From contig JAIWNE010000028.1 in the NCBI GenBank assembly GCA_025331445.1, positions 267,829 to 331,828 on the forward strand: 64,000 bases of DNA, written 5' to 3'. This DNA is from Blakeslea trispora (Eukaryota; Mucoromycota; Mucoromycetes; Mucorales; Choanephoraceae). This document shows positions 9,900-21,929 of the stretch, in pieces. Numbering within the stretch: the first letter of the stretch is position 1; every line of letters starts with the position of its first letter. The position numbers were made by a program, and so were the translations under genes. The notes beneath the pieces were generated by a model. The model was not told the origin of the DNA and searched no databases. It worked only from the letters and a program-made list of their open reading frames with translations.

Positions 9900-10285
9900 A
9901 AAAATGAAAAAAAAAGCAAAAAAACTATTGTTTTATATATGAATTTCTAGTTTGCCTTAATTTGGACTATGACGCGTGAATAGGGGAATGACAATTCCTA
10001 TAAGAACCATCATTTTTCTCCTACATCGCATGACCCCCCAAAAAAAAGACCGATAAAGGATCCGTCTACTATAAATAATCCCCCTTTTTTTTCTTTCTTT
10101 CTTTCTTTCTTGGATGATGTCAACACTTGAATCTCTTTTTTTTTTTTTTTTTTTGAAAATATCATGTGATCTGTTATTCTGTTGGATGACTAAACAAGAG
10201 AGGACTTTTAAATTGATTAGATAAGATTTTAGTCATTGATTTCTAGTATAAAGTGTTGTTCTTTATGATTACTTTTTTTTTTTGA
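9900..10285. other. Divergent intergenic region
   Basis: Upstream regions of the 9887 (minus) and 10286 (plus) genes. It contains TATAAATAA at about 10070, a CTTT microsatellite near 10095 and a T run at about 10138-10154. No gene is seen. Confidence 0.5.
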
Positions 10286-11465
10286 ATGTTATTTTACTTT
10301 TATCTGGTTGCTATTGCTATCCTAATTTATCACTACCTTCAACTCAAATCAGATTTATCCATGACAACACAACGTATTCCAATCACTGTGATTACTGGGT
10401 TTTTAGGTGCTGGAAAGACAACATTATTAAACCGTATCTTGGATGAAAACAAACAGAAAAGAAACCTTCGTTTGGCCGTGATTGAAAATGAATTTGCTGC
10501 TGCCTTTGGTATTGAAAATGAAATTCTGCATGAACATCATAGTGAAGATGTACAACACCTTTATGAATTTGGCATGTAAGTAACATGTATCTATTATCTC
10601 TCTTTTTTCTTACTCTCTCTCTTTTAAAAAAAGGGGTTGTGTCTGTTGCTCTTCAAGTGGTGAATTGATCAATGCATTAGTCGAGATTGCTATGCGTAAT
10701 CTAGAGGTAGCCAAACACAACAGGATCCAACACGTCATTCTAGAGACAACAGGCCTGGCTGATCCAACACCTATCCTTCAACTCATCACACAAGGTGCAG
10801 ACAGAAAAGGCACAGATGATATTGTTCAAAACTATTATCTGAATGGAATTGTGACCATGTTGGATGTAAAGCATTTCTATCAGCAATACCAAAACGCCTC
10901 TTCTTTTTTTAAAAACGAATTATTAGCACAGATCATGACAACAGACAGCATCATCTTGAACAAGATCGATCTGGTCAACCAAACAACCCTCCATCAGATC
11001 CATCAATTGATTCATCAGCATAATCCTACAGCACGCGTATTTAAAACTTCATTTGCTCAAGAAGTGTCCTTAGAGGAGGCCATCTTTGATTTGCGATCCG
11101 AACAACAGTCTCATCCTGTTGAACCGATGGCTCTGGAAGAAGCCGCTAAATCACATGATCCTCATATCGAACAGACCATGGTATTAGCACCGGGCTATGT
11201 GGATCTGGAAGCCACGAAACAGTTTATTCAACAAGTCACACGTCAAGGACATATCTATCGAGTGAAAGGTGTGTTGGCCTTAACTTCAAATCCCGACATC
11301 AAATTTGTCATTCAAGGGGTGGGTCAAGATCAACTGACAGTGACAGAACATGGTGCATGGTCACCTGAAGAAGTCAAAGAGAGTCGAGTGACTTTCATTG
11401 GTCGAGATGTCATGCAACAATGCCAATCACTTGAAACACAATTCAGACAAACATTATTAGAATAA
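10286..11465 (+). CDS. ZNG1: CobW/ZNG1-type metallochaperone GTPase (COG0523)
   Basis: Two exons, 10286-10575 and 10634-11465, join in frame. Walker [10 protein letters not shown] is at residues 38-46, the metal-binding CVCC (CxCC) at 99-102, ETTGLADP at 134-141, NKID at 206-209 and a CobW C-terminal domain follows ([20 protein letters not shown]). This is the COG0523 family; the ZNG1/CBWD branch delivers zinc to methionine aminopeptidase in eukaryotes. From 10286 the protein would start with a hydrophobic stretch ([18 protein letters not shown]), which is unusual for the family. The second ATG at 10361 ([14 protein letters not shown]) gives the normal start, so the upstream part may be untranslated. 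The stop lies 7 nt from the stop of the ferric-reductase-like gene. Confidence 0.85.
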
Positions 11466-11472
11466 ATTCTCT

Positions 11473-13144
11473 TTATAATTCAAACCGCTCTTTTCGAACA
11501 GACCAGCCATACAAAAGTGCTGCATTATTCGTGGTGACCATGGTGGATGGGTGTGCACAGACACCAAGCACAGTGGCTGTATTGTTGTCGATTGTATCAA
11601 ATAGCTGTGGATAATTAGGTCGAATGCCATGCTTGAATTCAATATTGAAATCGGGTATCGTATCTTGTTCTTCTGGATCGCAAGGACCTGTTATATAGAG
11701 TTGGATAGAGAGATCAAGTTGAATTGTCTCTAGGAATTCATGAAATTCGCTTTCAAAGGCATAAAATGTATCTATTTTTTTTTTCTCATGTGTTGGTGTA
11801 TATATGAGATTCAACTATTTCTTTTTTTTTTTTTTTACCTATTGTATGTATGCTCCATACAAGATGGATCTGTCTAGTCTTGACAGCATGTTGTTTCTCT
11901 TGCATGTATTGAAACAGCAATAACCAAGGTGTGATCCCTACTCCTTCTGCTACCAACACCACTGTCTCATAGTCCCCAAATGCATCACCCAGAAAAGTAA
12001 CAAAAGGATACCCTAAAGGCTTACTTAACCTAGCCATCATTTTTTGATCGGGTGGTGTATCATACAGGGCTCGGGTATCCTTGCCCTTGACCTTGGCATA
12101 AAACACAAAAGAGGCTTGCTCATCACCAGTTGAATGACGGGCAATAGAGAACGGATGAGAATGAAACCAAGCTCGCCACCAAGAACTGTCAAAGGAGACA
12201 AAGGCAAATTGACCAGGAAACACTGCATCATACGTATAGGGCACTTGACAGCGAATACGAACAATATCCCCAGCCAAGGGTTCAACAGAGACAGACTCTG
12301 TCCGGAACGACCGATTCAACTGATCTGTCACCCAAAACAAAGTCACAGCAGCATAGAACAGCACAAACGAGACATCATGAAGACAGCCCAACAAAATCAA
12401 CATAAAGAACGCCACAAGATGGGTTACACGAAAGAGCCGGTAGGACAAGGCACGCACAAGAGGATGAGAGCCAAAGAGTAACAGACATAACGCTGATACC
12501 ATGCTGAGGCCCGATAGATGGCGAACATTGATCACCATAGACCGGTCATAGAGCTGTTGGAGTTGCCAGGTAACATGCGTCATCACTTGGAAACATGCGA
12601 GACGACCAAACCAGGCATGCCATGCCATGGTCTGATGAAGCCAAGAGAGTTTGGCTGATAAACCAACAGAGATGGCCATGTTGGCCAAGGCAAGTTGAGC
12701 TGATCGGTGAGCCATGACCTGCATAGGGTCCTCGTGCAAGGAGTGAATAGGTAAGCCTGTCTTGATCCAGCCATTCAAGATGAACAACGACAGGATCTTG
12801 GCAATCTTGGAAAGTGATAGTGTTGTTTCAAACACACGATATTCGTAATGAATTAGTCTAGAAGAGCGAGGTACGGTTGCATGTCCGAGTAATTTGGCCT
12901 TTTGGTATTGATGCTGTTGATACCAGGTAAGGCAGTATTGACTGACTAGGGCACCAAAGAGGACAAGGAGATAGACTACAAGCGTTTGGCGATCGTTAGG
13001 TAACTCGGTAGGCACTGAGTCAAACACAAAATATGAATTAAATTGAACAAAACTATATACAATGACTATGCTCACTATAGAATAGGCTGCTAGTCTTCTT
13101 GACATGATCATGTCTAAAAGAAAGAAAGAAAAATAAACAAGCAT
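11473..13144 (-). CDS. Ferric-reductase-like transmembrane oxidoreductase (FRE/NOX family)
   Basis: Two exons, 13144-11839 and 11771-11473, with a 67-nt intron, give 534 residues. The N-terminal half is membrane-spanning and carries two HX13H pairs that would bind two hemes: HAWFGRLACFQVMTH and HLVAFFMLILLGCLH. HPFSIA (330-335) is the FAD-binding motif and GVGITP (401-406) the NAD(P)H-binding motif. The exon junction reads SIHTI-DTFYAF. The protein should reduce Fe(III) or Cu(II) at the plasma membrane or a vacuole, or act as an NADPH oxidase relative; the sequence does not separate these. A later start (M12 or M14) is possible. Its tail-to-tail neighbour is the CobW-type zinc GTPase, also linked to metals. 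Confidence 0.88.
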
Positions 13145-13921
13145 TCAAACACTTGGATTGTCTTTAAAGTCCGTTGTGACCGAGGCTTCTAAAATAAAGC
13201 AAAGTGCTAGGTTACACGATCATCATTCATACATGATGTCAAATGCAGCAAGACCTAGAACAGTTCTCCTTTGGATCAGACTAGGATGTCAAAAAAAAAA
13301 AGACATCACTATGGTTTATATTTTTATGGACTTTAGGGGTAAAAAAGAGCAATGTATTGTATCAAAAGGGCCTTTTTTTATCTGTCATACATTTCAACAT
13401 GCTTGATATAAACAGAGGATATTATTAGAGACAAGGTCCTATTTTTATAGCCAAATGCACAAAAAACAATAGTTATCTCATAATAAAGAGATTCACAGTA
13501 ACAAATAAACTCAAGTCGAGATATTACTTTAATGAGGGTTACTCAATTTAGACTACAAACCCCCCCTTTCAATTTCTTTATCAATCTATATACACAAAAA
13601 AGGAAAATAGGTTTTTCCAGAGAAATAAACAGTATTATATTGTCTTGAGAACCAATACTGTTGATTACCTAGTCAACCATGAGTAAGATACACAAAAATA
13701 GAAAGACCAAAACATCAAATTGTTTACAAGTATGAAACATAAGGTGCGGCTCGGAAGGGAGTATAGTGTAAATCCATGTTAAATCGGAACCATCTGAGAT
13801 TAGACTAAAAACCAATAACAAATAGTGGATAGCCCCCCCTCCTTCTTATTCAATACACTCTTTTCTTTCTCTCTCTCTCTTTTTCTTTCTTTTTTTTTTT
13901 ATATATATTTCAAATAGAACA
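13145..13921. other. Divergent intergenic region
   Basis: About 780 bp between two divergent genes. It is AT-rich, with pyrimidine runs (TTCTTTCTCTCTCTC) just before the ATG at 13922, typical of a fungal promoter. An 82-codon ORF at 13158-13406 looks like noise. Confidence 0.5.
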
Positions 13922-14941
13922 ATGACAGGACAAGAAGATCAATCAAAAAAATCTAAAAAGTTTGCTGTAGGCGATTTGCCTCCTTCACCGTCAACAAGTA
14001 CGGGTATGATAGGCAACGCAAAAAGACCTACTAGACATCATGTCAAAAGACGCTCAAGCGGTCGAGTCCATGTATCCAAGTTGGCTCCTATGGCACGAGC
14101 ACATGCCAATACAGAGACCGATAGTGAAAAGCCAATGAAGCGAACCCAGTCAAATAAATCACTTTCTCGATTATCTACAATAGAGCGTTCCAAAAGTGCT
14201 AGCATGATAAGCTTAACACCTGCTACTGGTGATAATAATGAGACACCTACTACTACTGCTGCTGCTGTTGCTGCTGCTGCTCCCACACATCATTTAACAG
14301 AACCCCATTCTCCGCCAACAACACCGCCTATCATAGACAAAAATGAAACAAGTCAACCTGTGAAGCCTAGCTTTCATGTCTCAAACACTATTCCTGCTGC
14401 ACCTGTTGAACATACAATGGCAGTGACAGCAGATGATCTAGTGACTGACAAAAAGAAAACTTTTTTGAAATCTCAATTTGTTGACAAAAAGACAACACTT
14501 TCAAACGCAGCTGCTACTTCATCTGGTATGACACGCACACAACAAAAGCTGTTGTTACAGAGAGAACAAAGTCTGATACACGATGAAAATCATATCGCCC
14601 ACCCTAAAAACATGATCCGTCTTACACGCGAGATGGAGAAGATGGGCAAAGAATATCGATGTGTTCGTAAATACCAAGACCCTATGATGGACAGTCTGAT
14701 AAGATGTCAAGAGAAACAGCAAGAAAAGAAAAGGATACCACAGATGCTACATCAACGTACGCATTCTTCTACACAGCTTAATGCACCTGTGCCTCATATG
14801 GAACAGCGTAGACAGATTTTACTGAAAGCTGCATTGCAAAAGCAACAACAAGAACAGGAACAACATGATGAGTCGTTATTAGATGGGAATCGATGGAGTG
14901 CAGGCAATCTATTGGAACGTTTATTCTATGGTGTTTCTTAA
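13922..14941 (+). CDS. Basic low-complexity protein resembling TORC1 subunit TCO89
   Basis: An intron-free gene of 339 residues. The N-terminal part has KRRSSGRVHVSKLAPMA followed by KPMKRTQSNKSLSRLSTIE, which resembles the conserved N-terminal block of fungal Tco89 (a TORC1 subunit at the vacuole). The middle is Ala/Thr/Pro-rich, with an (Ala)n stretch encoded by GCT repeats (about 14258-14281). A conserved-looking helical part (LIHDENHIAHPKNMIRLTREM, GKEYRCVRKYQDPMMDSL) lies near the C-terminus. The Tco89 call is inferred from motif similarity. The stop is only 2 nt from the stop of the opposing CMR1 gene. Confidence 0.6.
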   Translation: MTGQEDQSKKSKKFAVGDLPPSPSTSTGMIGNAKRPTRHHVKRRSSGRVHVSKLAPMARAHANTETDSEKPMKRTQSNKSLSRLSTIERSKSASMISLTPATGDNNETPTTTAAAVAAAAPTHHLTEPHSPPTTPPIIDKNETSQPVKPSFHVSNTIPAAPVEHTMAVTADDLVTDKKKTFLKSQFVDKKTTLSNAAATSSGMTRTQQKLLLQREQSLIHDENHIAHPKNMIRLTREMEKMGKEYRCVRKYQDPMMDSLIRCQEKQQEKKRIPQMLHQRTHSSTQLNAPVPHMEQRRQILLKAALQKQQQEQEQHDESLLDGNRWSAGNLLERLFYGVS

Positions 14942-14943
14942 AT

Positions 14944-16578
14944 TTAAGATGGCGATGTCCAACATACAACTCTCCCTCCTGCATTTGCAGTCAAGACAGT
15001 CGGGTTGGCCGTGGTAGGATGGAATTGGCATACACTTGGAATAGCTGTGATATGGTCGCTATCATAGAGTCTTGCTACTTCCTTACCGGTCACTCCAGAA
15101 TAAATATCTGTTGTATGTTTCATGTTGCCTATAACTAAGTATTGATAATCCCAACCATTAAGTTTGTTTGTGTTCCATCTGGCTCTAAAATTGGTAACCC
15201 ATCTATATACATTAAAAAAAAGAGAGAGAGTTGGATCCTCATCATAAGAAAAAAAAAGAAATATATTATTTTACCTGCCAGTATGATTGTTATGTCGAAT
15301 AGCAGCCTTGAGTTCTAATGACTTCTTGTCGCTACCAAGATCGAATAAGCGAATATAATCATCATAAGAGGCAGTAGCCAATATATCACCTTGAGGTGAC
15401 CAATAAGAACTGGTGACTGAATAACCATGTTCAATTGACTCTAATGGCTCTTGATCCTTAAGCATACGTGTGTCCCAGATAGTCATTGTCCTGTCATTAG
15501 AAGCAGCAGCCAAGAGATGCTGATGAACAGGATTTATATGAATACAGCCAATTTTCTTTTCGCGTAACTGATGCTCTGTTAGACGATTGTCTCGCTTGTC
15601 TTTAAGGACAGCTTGACCATCTGAGGTTGAAAACCAGACTTGGTGTCCATCTTGAGAGACATCAAAACAGGTAATACCATACTTTTCGCCTTCCAGATCC
15701 AAATCTTCAATGAACTCAGTCTTGTTCATGTCAAATGTACGAATACGACCATCATAAGAAGATGTCATGATTTTGGAATGATCCGATGGAATGAAATGTA
15801 AATCAGTCACATTCGATGTATGAGGTCTATACTGATAAACGACAGGATCACCATCATCCTGAACACCTTGAACATCCCAAAATCCAAGGTAGCCCTCAGT
15901 ATCCACTGCACATGCCAGCAATTTGCTGTCTGAAGGATGGAACCTAGTTTGCATTTGTTTTTTCTTAGTAGAGGGGTCTCCTTGAAGCATTTCATACTTA
16001 CTGAGCAGCAGTGATACGACTTGTTGTGACCTTCACAGTGGCCCATTCATGCTCAATCTTCATGTTGGCAAGTCTCTTTTCAAGTGCTGTATCTGATTCA
16101 ACTACCAAGCCAGGCTCTTGTTTGATTGCGGGCTGTGTATTGGGCATAGCCAATGCATCTTGCATCAGACTTTTCAGCTCCTGGTGGTCTTTTTCGTTCA
16201 ATACATCAAGGGTTTCTTTCTTTTGTCGTTTGCTGATCAGACCGTCTGCTTCGACTGCTGCAAGTCCCCGTTTGAGATCTTCTTCGTTAGGATCCTTGCC
16301 GCGAATTCTGTTGGAGACACGCGTTGGCAACGACTTTTCCTTTTTCTTGGGTTTCGGAATATGTTTTTTGAGGTTAGAAGAAGAGGCTGCTTTCTTGGTA
16401 TTGAGTGTAGGAATTTCCAAATTGCGTAGTAAAGCCTCATTCTCTCTAAGTTTAGAATAAGTTTTTTTTTTCTCTCTGCTTTTCTTTCTCTCTATGATTT
16501 TACGGCAAAACAATCGATCTTTTACCTAATATTTTCTAATCGCTTTCTCTCATACTCGGATAATTGAGCGGTCGACAT
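14944..16578 (-). CDS. CMR1: WD40 DNA-damage-binding protein CMR1/WDR76
   Basis: Four exons, 16578-16526, 16445-16002, 15943-15275 and 15202-14944, join in frame to 474 residues. The N-terminus MSTAQLSEYERKRLENIREN is the typical Cmr1 start, followed by a basic linker (KKHIPKPKKKEKS, RVSNRIRG). WD repeats follow: FHPSDSKLLACAVDTEGYLG with FWD, LHFIPSDHSKIMTSSYDGRI, LLAAASNDRTMTIWDTRM, ILATASYDDYIRLFDLG, then YQYLVIGNMKHTTDIYSG and FHPT…VVCWTSPS at the end. Cmr1 is a nuclear WD40 protein that binds UV-damaged DNA and chromatin and is conserved from yeast to human (WDR76). Length is close to the yeast protein. Three introns are 58 to 80 nt. Confidence 0.92.
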
Positions 16579-17971
16579 GATGTATAGGCAATACAAAAAA
16601 AAAAGAAAAAGTAAAATTAAAAAACAAAAACTTGACACATAAAAAAACAAAAAATAAAAAGTCTAGTCGGAGCTTTGATTTTGACAGCCCAAGCAAACCA
16701 AAAATGTTGCGTTTTCTCCTTTTCGAATAAAATACATTATTCGTCAAAAACCAAAGAGACTCTGGTAACAGTGAAGAGAGAATAACAAAGACTTGGAATT
16801 GCATGAGTTATGTTGGTATGTTGAGATGCATTAACCAGTCACAAACTATCTCGTTTTTTTTTTAAAACACAATTCATGCAAATTTTCTTGTCAACTGAAA
16901 AATGAGGAAAGTCAAATGCCAACTGCATTTCTGTTACATTTGATTGGCTAATCTTCAACTTTATAATTTTATGCTCATCATAGAGTGTTCAACATAAGCC
17001 TCCTTTTTTTTCTCGTTTCATGTTCTTTTGAATTAGATAAAAAGTGCTTCAAGAGCAGAACATGAGCCTGTCTATTTTCGTAACAGTTTTATGAGAAACA
17101 CAATGTTCATCATTTTATATTTCTTTGAAAGATAGACTAACAATGACCAAATTGATTCAGATTGTTTACGTCAACTTATTTTTTCCATTTGATTTCCTTT
17201 ACCAGCTGAACTCGTTTTCCTATATAAAGATTGATTGTCAGGATATCTCGAGAAGAAAGATAGCACACAAGAAGGAAGATAGCAAAATTCAGGTTTATGA
17301 TAGCTTTGATGAGAAAGGAAGAAAATAATCAAAGCCAAACTACTCCTTTAAAATCTTTGCGGGATACAAAATGCTATTGGAGCTATGCCTTCAGTCAATA
17401 CAATCGCATGATGGCAATGTAAATACAGGCACACTAATTCAACATTGGTCCGAGAAAACAAGGCTGATTTGCATTCTCGAAACCTGTTTGTTAGTGAGGG
17501 CAAGAAAACAATACAGCTGAGGAAAATTGAGAGCAAGTAAAACACTGGAAAAATGACAAAAATCAATGTCAAAATCAGTGAGCTTTCATACTCTGCTCAA
17601 GTAGCTGAGTTATTATCTCAACTACGTAATGCCTATATCAACGGAAAAATAAAGCGTATTCTTGCTTCTTATTCTTCATCTTTCTTGAGAGTATGATAGT
17701 GAATGTAATTGTGCTCTATATAGTATGATAGTATAAAGCAAAGTAAGGTAGTAACGCACTTTTTGTACAGAATTCATAAAGTAGCCATATTCGGCTTTGA
17801 AAGCCAGTACCACTGTGAAAAATGCTTACAGAGTTTATTTGTCCAATCAAACAACATGTGAAGATTGTCACACTTTTCTTTTTTCTTCTTTACTCTCTTT
17901 TCCCTTTTTCCTCTTTTCTTTTGTTTTTTTTTCTTTTACTTTCTCTCTACTAAACTTTTGCTGTCTTAATT
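16579..17971. other. Intergenic region, 1.4 kb
   Basis: Contains only short ORFs without recognisable domains (for example 17125-17328 plus, 17348-17572 minus). Inverted CCAAT (GATTGG) lies near 16939. A pyrimidine-rich leader precedes the carrier gene at 17972. Nothing else is supported. Confidence 0.5.
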
Positions 17972-19028
17972 ATGTCAAAAGGTATTGTACCATTCGAAGA
18001 CTACAAATTGCCCCCTTTGGGCCATGCGATTTCTGGTGCAGTTGGATCAACTATCGCCAATTTATTTATTTACCCACTTGACATGTAAAGAATAAACAAG
18101 GGCTTGCCTATGTCCATCTATCTAACCTGAATTCTCTTTCAGCTCTACAACCCGACTTCAATTGAAAGGAGAAACGGAAAAGGACGAAGGTATTCTGGAG
18201 ACCATCAAGGCAATTTACAAGAATGAAGGTGGTATCAAAGGCTTGTATGCAGGACTTGAATCAGATACTCTGGCAACTGTTCTTTCTAGCTTTATTTATT
18301 TCTATTGTTACACTGCACTTCGAAATGTTCAAGAAAAGTTTAACGCCAATGTTGGTAAATCTTCAGCTCAGTTGAATGTGGCTCAAGAACTGTTCCTGGG
18401 TGCTGAAGCAGCATTGGTCTCAAGATTCTTCACAACACCTGTCTCAAACGTAACCACTCGCCTTCAAACAGCAGGTCACAAATCCAAGGGATTCAAAGAA
18501 ATTGCCCTTGATATCTTGAAGGAAAAGGGCATCACAGGATTTTGGACAGGTAGATGAACGCGATAGTTTATATATCTTCAAGAGGCTAACAGAGTGGGTT
18601 CTACAGGATATAGAGCATCTATCATTCTGGTGTCCAACCCATCCATCACTTATTTTGTTTTCGAAAAGATCAAGGCCATCTACATGAAAGCACAAAAAAA
18701 GACATCTTTGAGTGGCCTTGAAGTGTTTTTGTTTTCCGCCCTTTCCAAGAGCATAGCCACAATGATCACTTACCCCTTCATCTTTTTGCGAACAAGAATG
18801 ATTAGTGGCAAAGGCAAGAAGAAGCAACAAGGTATGTTGGCCACTCTTAAGGAAGTCGTACAAGAGAATGGCGTTTCAGGTCTCTACAAGGGCATGCAAG
18901 CCCAAATTACCAAAGGGTTCTTTAACCAAGGCATTATGTACATGATCAAGGATTATGTTGCAACCTATTTAGCCTTGGCATTTTATCATTCGTATAAGCT
19001 TAGAAATAGAGCAAAGGTTGCCAATTAA
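17972..19028 (+). CDS. PMP47: Peroxisomal adenine-nucleotide carrier (PMP47/ANT1/SLC25A17 type)
   Basis: Three exons, 17972-18084, 18143-18549 and 18607-19028, join in frame to 313 residues. The three carrier repeats are visible: LGHAISGAVGSTIANLFIYP then LDISTTRLQLKGE; LFLGAEAALVSRFFTTPVSN then VTTRLQTAG; VFLFSALSKSIATMITYPF then IFLRTRM. Each ends with the GLYAGL/GFWTGY/GLYKGM element. The signature in repeats 1 and 2 has Thr where a basic residue is usual. The start HAISGAVGS and the short loops match the PMP47/ANT1 group, which exchanges ATP for AMP across the peroxisomal membrane for fatty-acid activation. A mitochondrial carrier of unknown substrate is the alternative. Confidence 0.85.
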
Positions 19029-19406
19029 TACACAAGCGTACATATTATCTGTATATAAGCACATATACCTCTAATGTATATTAAGAGAAATACATTTGCT
19101 GTCTTTTCTTTTATTGTTTCAAAGAGATGAAAAAGTATTCAAAGTGACAGATAGATGGGAACAGTATCTTTTTAAATATTAGGATCAATAGGACAATGAC
19201 ACTCAAGATGCAACTTAGTAATCAAAGCTCATCTAAATCATCATTTTTTGTATACCAGATGCTACCCTGTTAACTTGTTGATTCCATAGTCTCCTCCTTT
19301 GTTCTTCTTTACAACACTACAAGCAGTAGTGTGTGTCCGGAAGTAGTATTTATGTATATTTTTTTGGTTTCTCTAAAATAAGATTATTCTCTTTAACCCT
19401 GTTGAC
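19029..19406. other. Intergenic region
   Basis: Holds the 3' region of the carrier gene and the promoter of the Pho88 gene. No gene or RNA is seen. Confidence 0.5.
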
Positions 19407-20110
19407 ATGCCAGACTGGAATCGAGTGCTCAATCATCCTGTCTCTAACATTGGCTTTTTCTATCTTGTTCGGCAGCTCATCAGGACTTTTGAGTTAGATG
19501 ATCCTCACTATTTGGGTGTGATCAGATCCATCTATTTGTGCTCGCAGATCGCTGTTCTCTTATTGACCTTTTATGTCCTGTCAATTATCCGTAAAAAGAA
19601 CGGTAAGACTCATTGTTTTTGTAATTTAGTCTAAATGTCTTTCTCCAAATGAATAGATACAACTTCACTGCGCTATGTTGAGCCAGGAGGGCATTCTTGG
19701 AATGGTTTAGAGACAGCAGATAAATTAATCAATACTACTGTGATGGGTGTGTACATATGTCTTGAGCAAAAGAAAGCAAAACTGACTTTGTTCCTTTTAA
19801 ATTAGAATACGATATTCAGGAAACAAAGAAACAAATGCAAACCAATTTTACGAGCATTGCTATTATTGCTTTTCTTCACCTCAGATTTGGCTATATTCAG
19901 CCATTGATGATGCAGTCTATCTTGGGCTTCAAGACATTTCTTATGACAAAAGAAGCACGGATTCATCTTTTTCATGCTTCAACTTCAAGTGGGGAATTAC
20001 GTCGTCCTTTCCGCGTAGAAGGACCTTTCAGCCTATTGAATCAAAAGAACCAGCCCAAGACAGATAAAGGAAGTATCAAGCGTGCAGAAAAGGCTTTGAA
20101 GGCACAATAA
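19407..20110 (+). CDS. PHO88: Pho88/SND3 ER membrane protein
   Basis: Three exons, 19407-19602, 19657-19746 and 19806-20110, join in frame to 196 residues. The order is that of Pho88: N-terminal HPVSNIGFFYLVRQLI, a membrane segment around LCSQIAVLLLTFYVLSII, the soluble DTTSLRYVEPGGH, EYDIQETKKQM, a second hydrophobic region (FTSIAIIAFLHLRFGYIQPL) and LRRPFRVEGPF near the C-terminus. Yeast Pho88 has 188 residues. The protein (Snd3) acts in SRP-independent targeting of membrane proteins to the ER and affects phosphate transporter maturation. Introns are 54 and 59 nt. Confidence 0.9.
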
Positions 20111-20724
20111 AAGAAAGAAAAGAGAGGGAGAAGTGCATCTTTTCTGTTTGTTTCCAAAATGGCTTTTCTACAGATATACTCTCCTAGTTTCAGTTGACAT
20201 GTTCATACTTGCATTAACAAAACACACAGGCATAAGCATATGTCACTTGTTTCCAATGAACAATTCGTCTTTGGTGGTTATTGTGTCTTCAACAAAGCCA
20301 AGACTTCTACAGAGCAAAAGCGGCTAGGATTCTTTGTTTGTTTGTAGTGCACTGTATAAACCATTTTTTCTAATGATAGGACCTAGAATTCCTATATTCA
20401 AAGTGATGGTGTCCTCTTAAAAGTCACTGTTCACAATCATAATAATAAATGAGATTTTGGACCTGTTTTCTTGAACTCACTGACAAAAGTATCAAAGCAA
20501 GCCTTGTTGTTGCCCACTTTTTCTGCAATACCAAAGTAAACTCTCTTTCTCTATCATAAACACGTCAACTATTGAAATAAACATATCTACATATGGATAT
20601 TAATTAGCCGTTTGTATGGCATGGCTGGCTTACATGCTTTTATCGATACAAGAGCATCATATTCTCTTTTTTTTTTTACTACAAAACAATTAGTAATAAT
20701 CACTATAAATCATCTTTATTGAAT
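20111..20724. other. Intergenic region
   Basis: About 600 bp with 3' UTR-like sequence after the Pho88 gene and no supported gene. Confidence 0.5.
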
Positions 20725-21325
20725 TTAGCAGCAATAGATTGATATTGTGGTATTCCGCCACTTGAGTAAGTAACGAGCCAGTTCGGCAGTAGTACTGGTA
20801 AAGACACGACTATACTTCCTAACATGAAAAAAGCTCAGAATATTACTATTGTAATAATTAAGGCCAGTCAGTTCAAGCAAGTGAATAAGCTTGATGAATC
20901 GATAGGCATAGCTTATCATATAGCTCATCATCAAGATATAATCTTTGAGTGAACGAACAGTGCGGTTTCGCATGCCAATAGCTTTTACAGAGAGTGCACA
21001 ATGCCTGAGCCCAATAGGTATTTTGTTGTTGAACGGGATACTGGCAATCCTGTTGAAATCCAGTTGATGATGTTGAAGAAGTGTCAGTTGTAATATATTG
21101 CAAGTTAATAAATTCAATGAGAAGTGAGCTATCTCCTTTTTTTTTTTTACCAAAAAGAAATAGAGGGAGCTTATTTTGCTGCACAAATTCAACAACAACA
21201 TCAACATGTTTCTTTGGTTTTTCTCTTTTTTGCATTTGATGGTTTTTTTTTCCTCTATGATCCCTGAATACAGTGGAAGGGTCTAAAAACCGGAAAATTG
21301 TAAGTACTAAACAGTCATTGTTCAT
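20725..21325 (-). pseudogene. Unrecognised ORF pair split at a poly(A) run
   Basis: On the minus strand, frame one starts at 21325 (MNNDCLVLTIFRFLDPS, then VVEFVQQNKLPLFLFG). Frame two ends at 20725 and contains NRIASIPFNNKIPIGLRHCA, YAYRFIKLIHLLELTGLNYY and LARYLLKWRN. The frames meet at a run of about ten A near 21145, where a one-base indel would join them. A 20-nt intron would be needed otherwise, which is too short. No family is recognised. It may be a decaying gene or an annotation with a sequencing error. Confidence 0.3.
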
Positions 21326-21929
21326 TACTAATTCCTCTTCTCTCTCTTGTATATGTTATCTTATTCTTTAATGTAAGCAATTCTATCATATAACTAATTA
21401 CTGTTTTTGAATCAATCTTTTCTAGAATTCTGATAGATTTGTCTATAAATTTATATGTTTCAAAAAATATGCCAACAATTTCCGAATAAAGTGTAACATG
21501 TTAGTAAATTTGATTGTCCCTCCATCCCAGAAAATCCTAGTTTCCTTCTTCTGCTACAATGGTTGTTCCCTCTCTTACATACCGTATAAAATTCTGATTC
21601 CTTTCAATTTCTCATACATTTCGATCTGGTTAGGGCAGTTCAGCTTTTAAGCTACATGCTCGCGAGTCATTAAATAAACAAAAATCATGAACCATATCAA
21701 TCAACACTTTATGAATTTGACAAAAGCAATAAGAGTTATCTACTTTTTATATCACTTTTTTTTTTATTAAGGCTGTTCAAACCATTTTTGAGCATTTCTT
21801 TCTGTAAATTATTCATAAATATGTGCAATAAAACAAAACTTGACTAATATGAGATTTGCTGAAAAAGAGGAAAATACAATTTATAGATTCAAGGTAGCTC
21901 GTAGAGACAGATAGATAGATATCAAAAAC
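21326..21929. other. Intergenic region
   Basis: AT-rich spacer between two minus-strand loci; I see no gene in it. Confidence 0.5.

Noticed and set aside
12134..12481. Plus-strand 115-codon ORF
   Set aside because: Lies fully antisense to the well-supported ferric-reductase-like gene.
16011..16460. 149-codon plus-strand ORF
   Set aside because: Antisense to exon 2 of the CMR1 gene.
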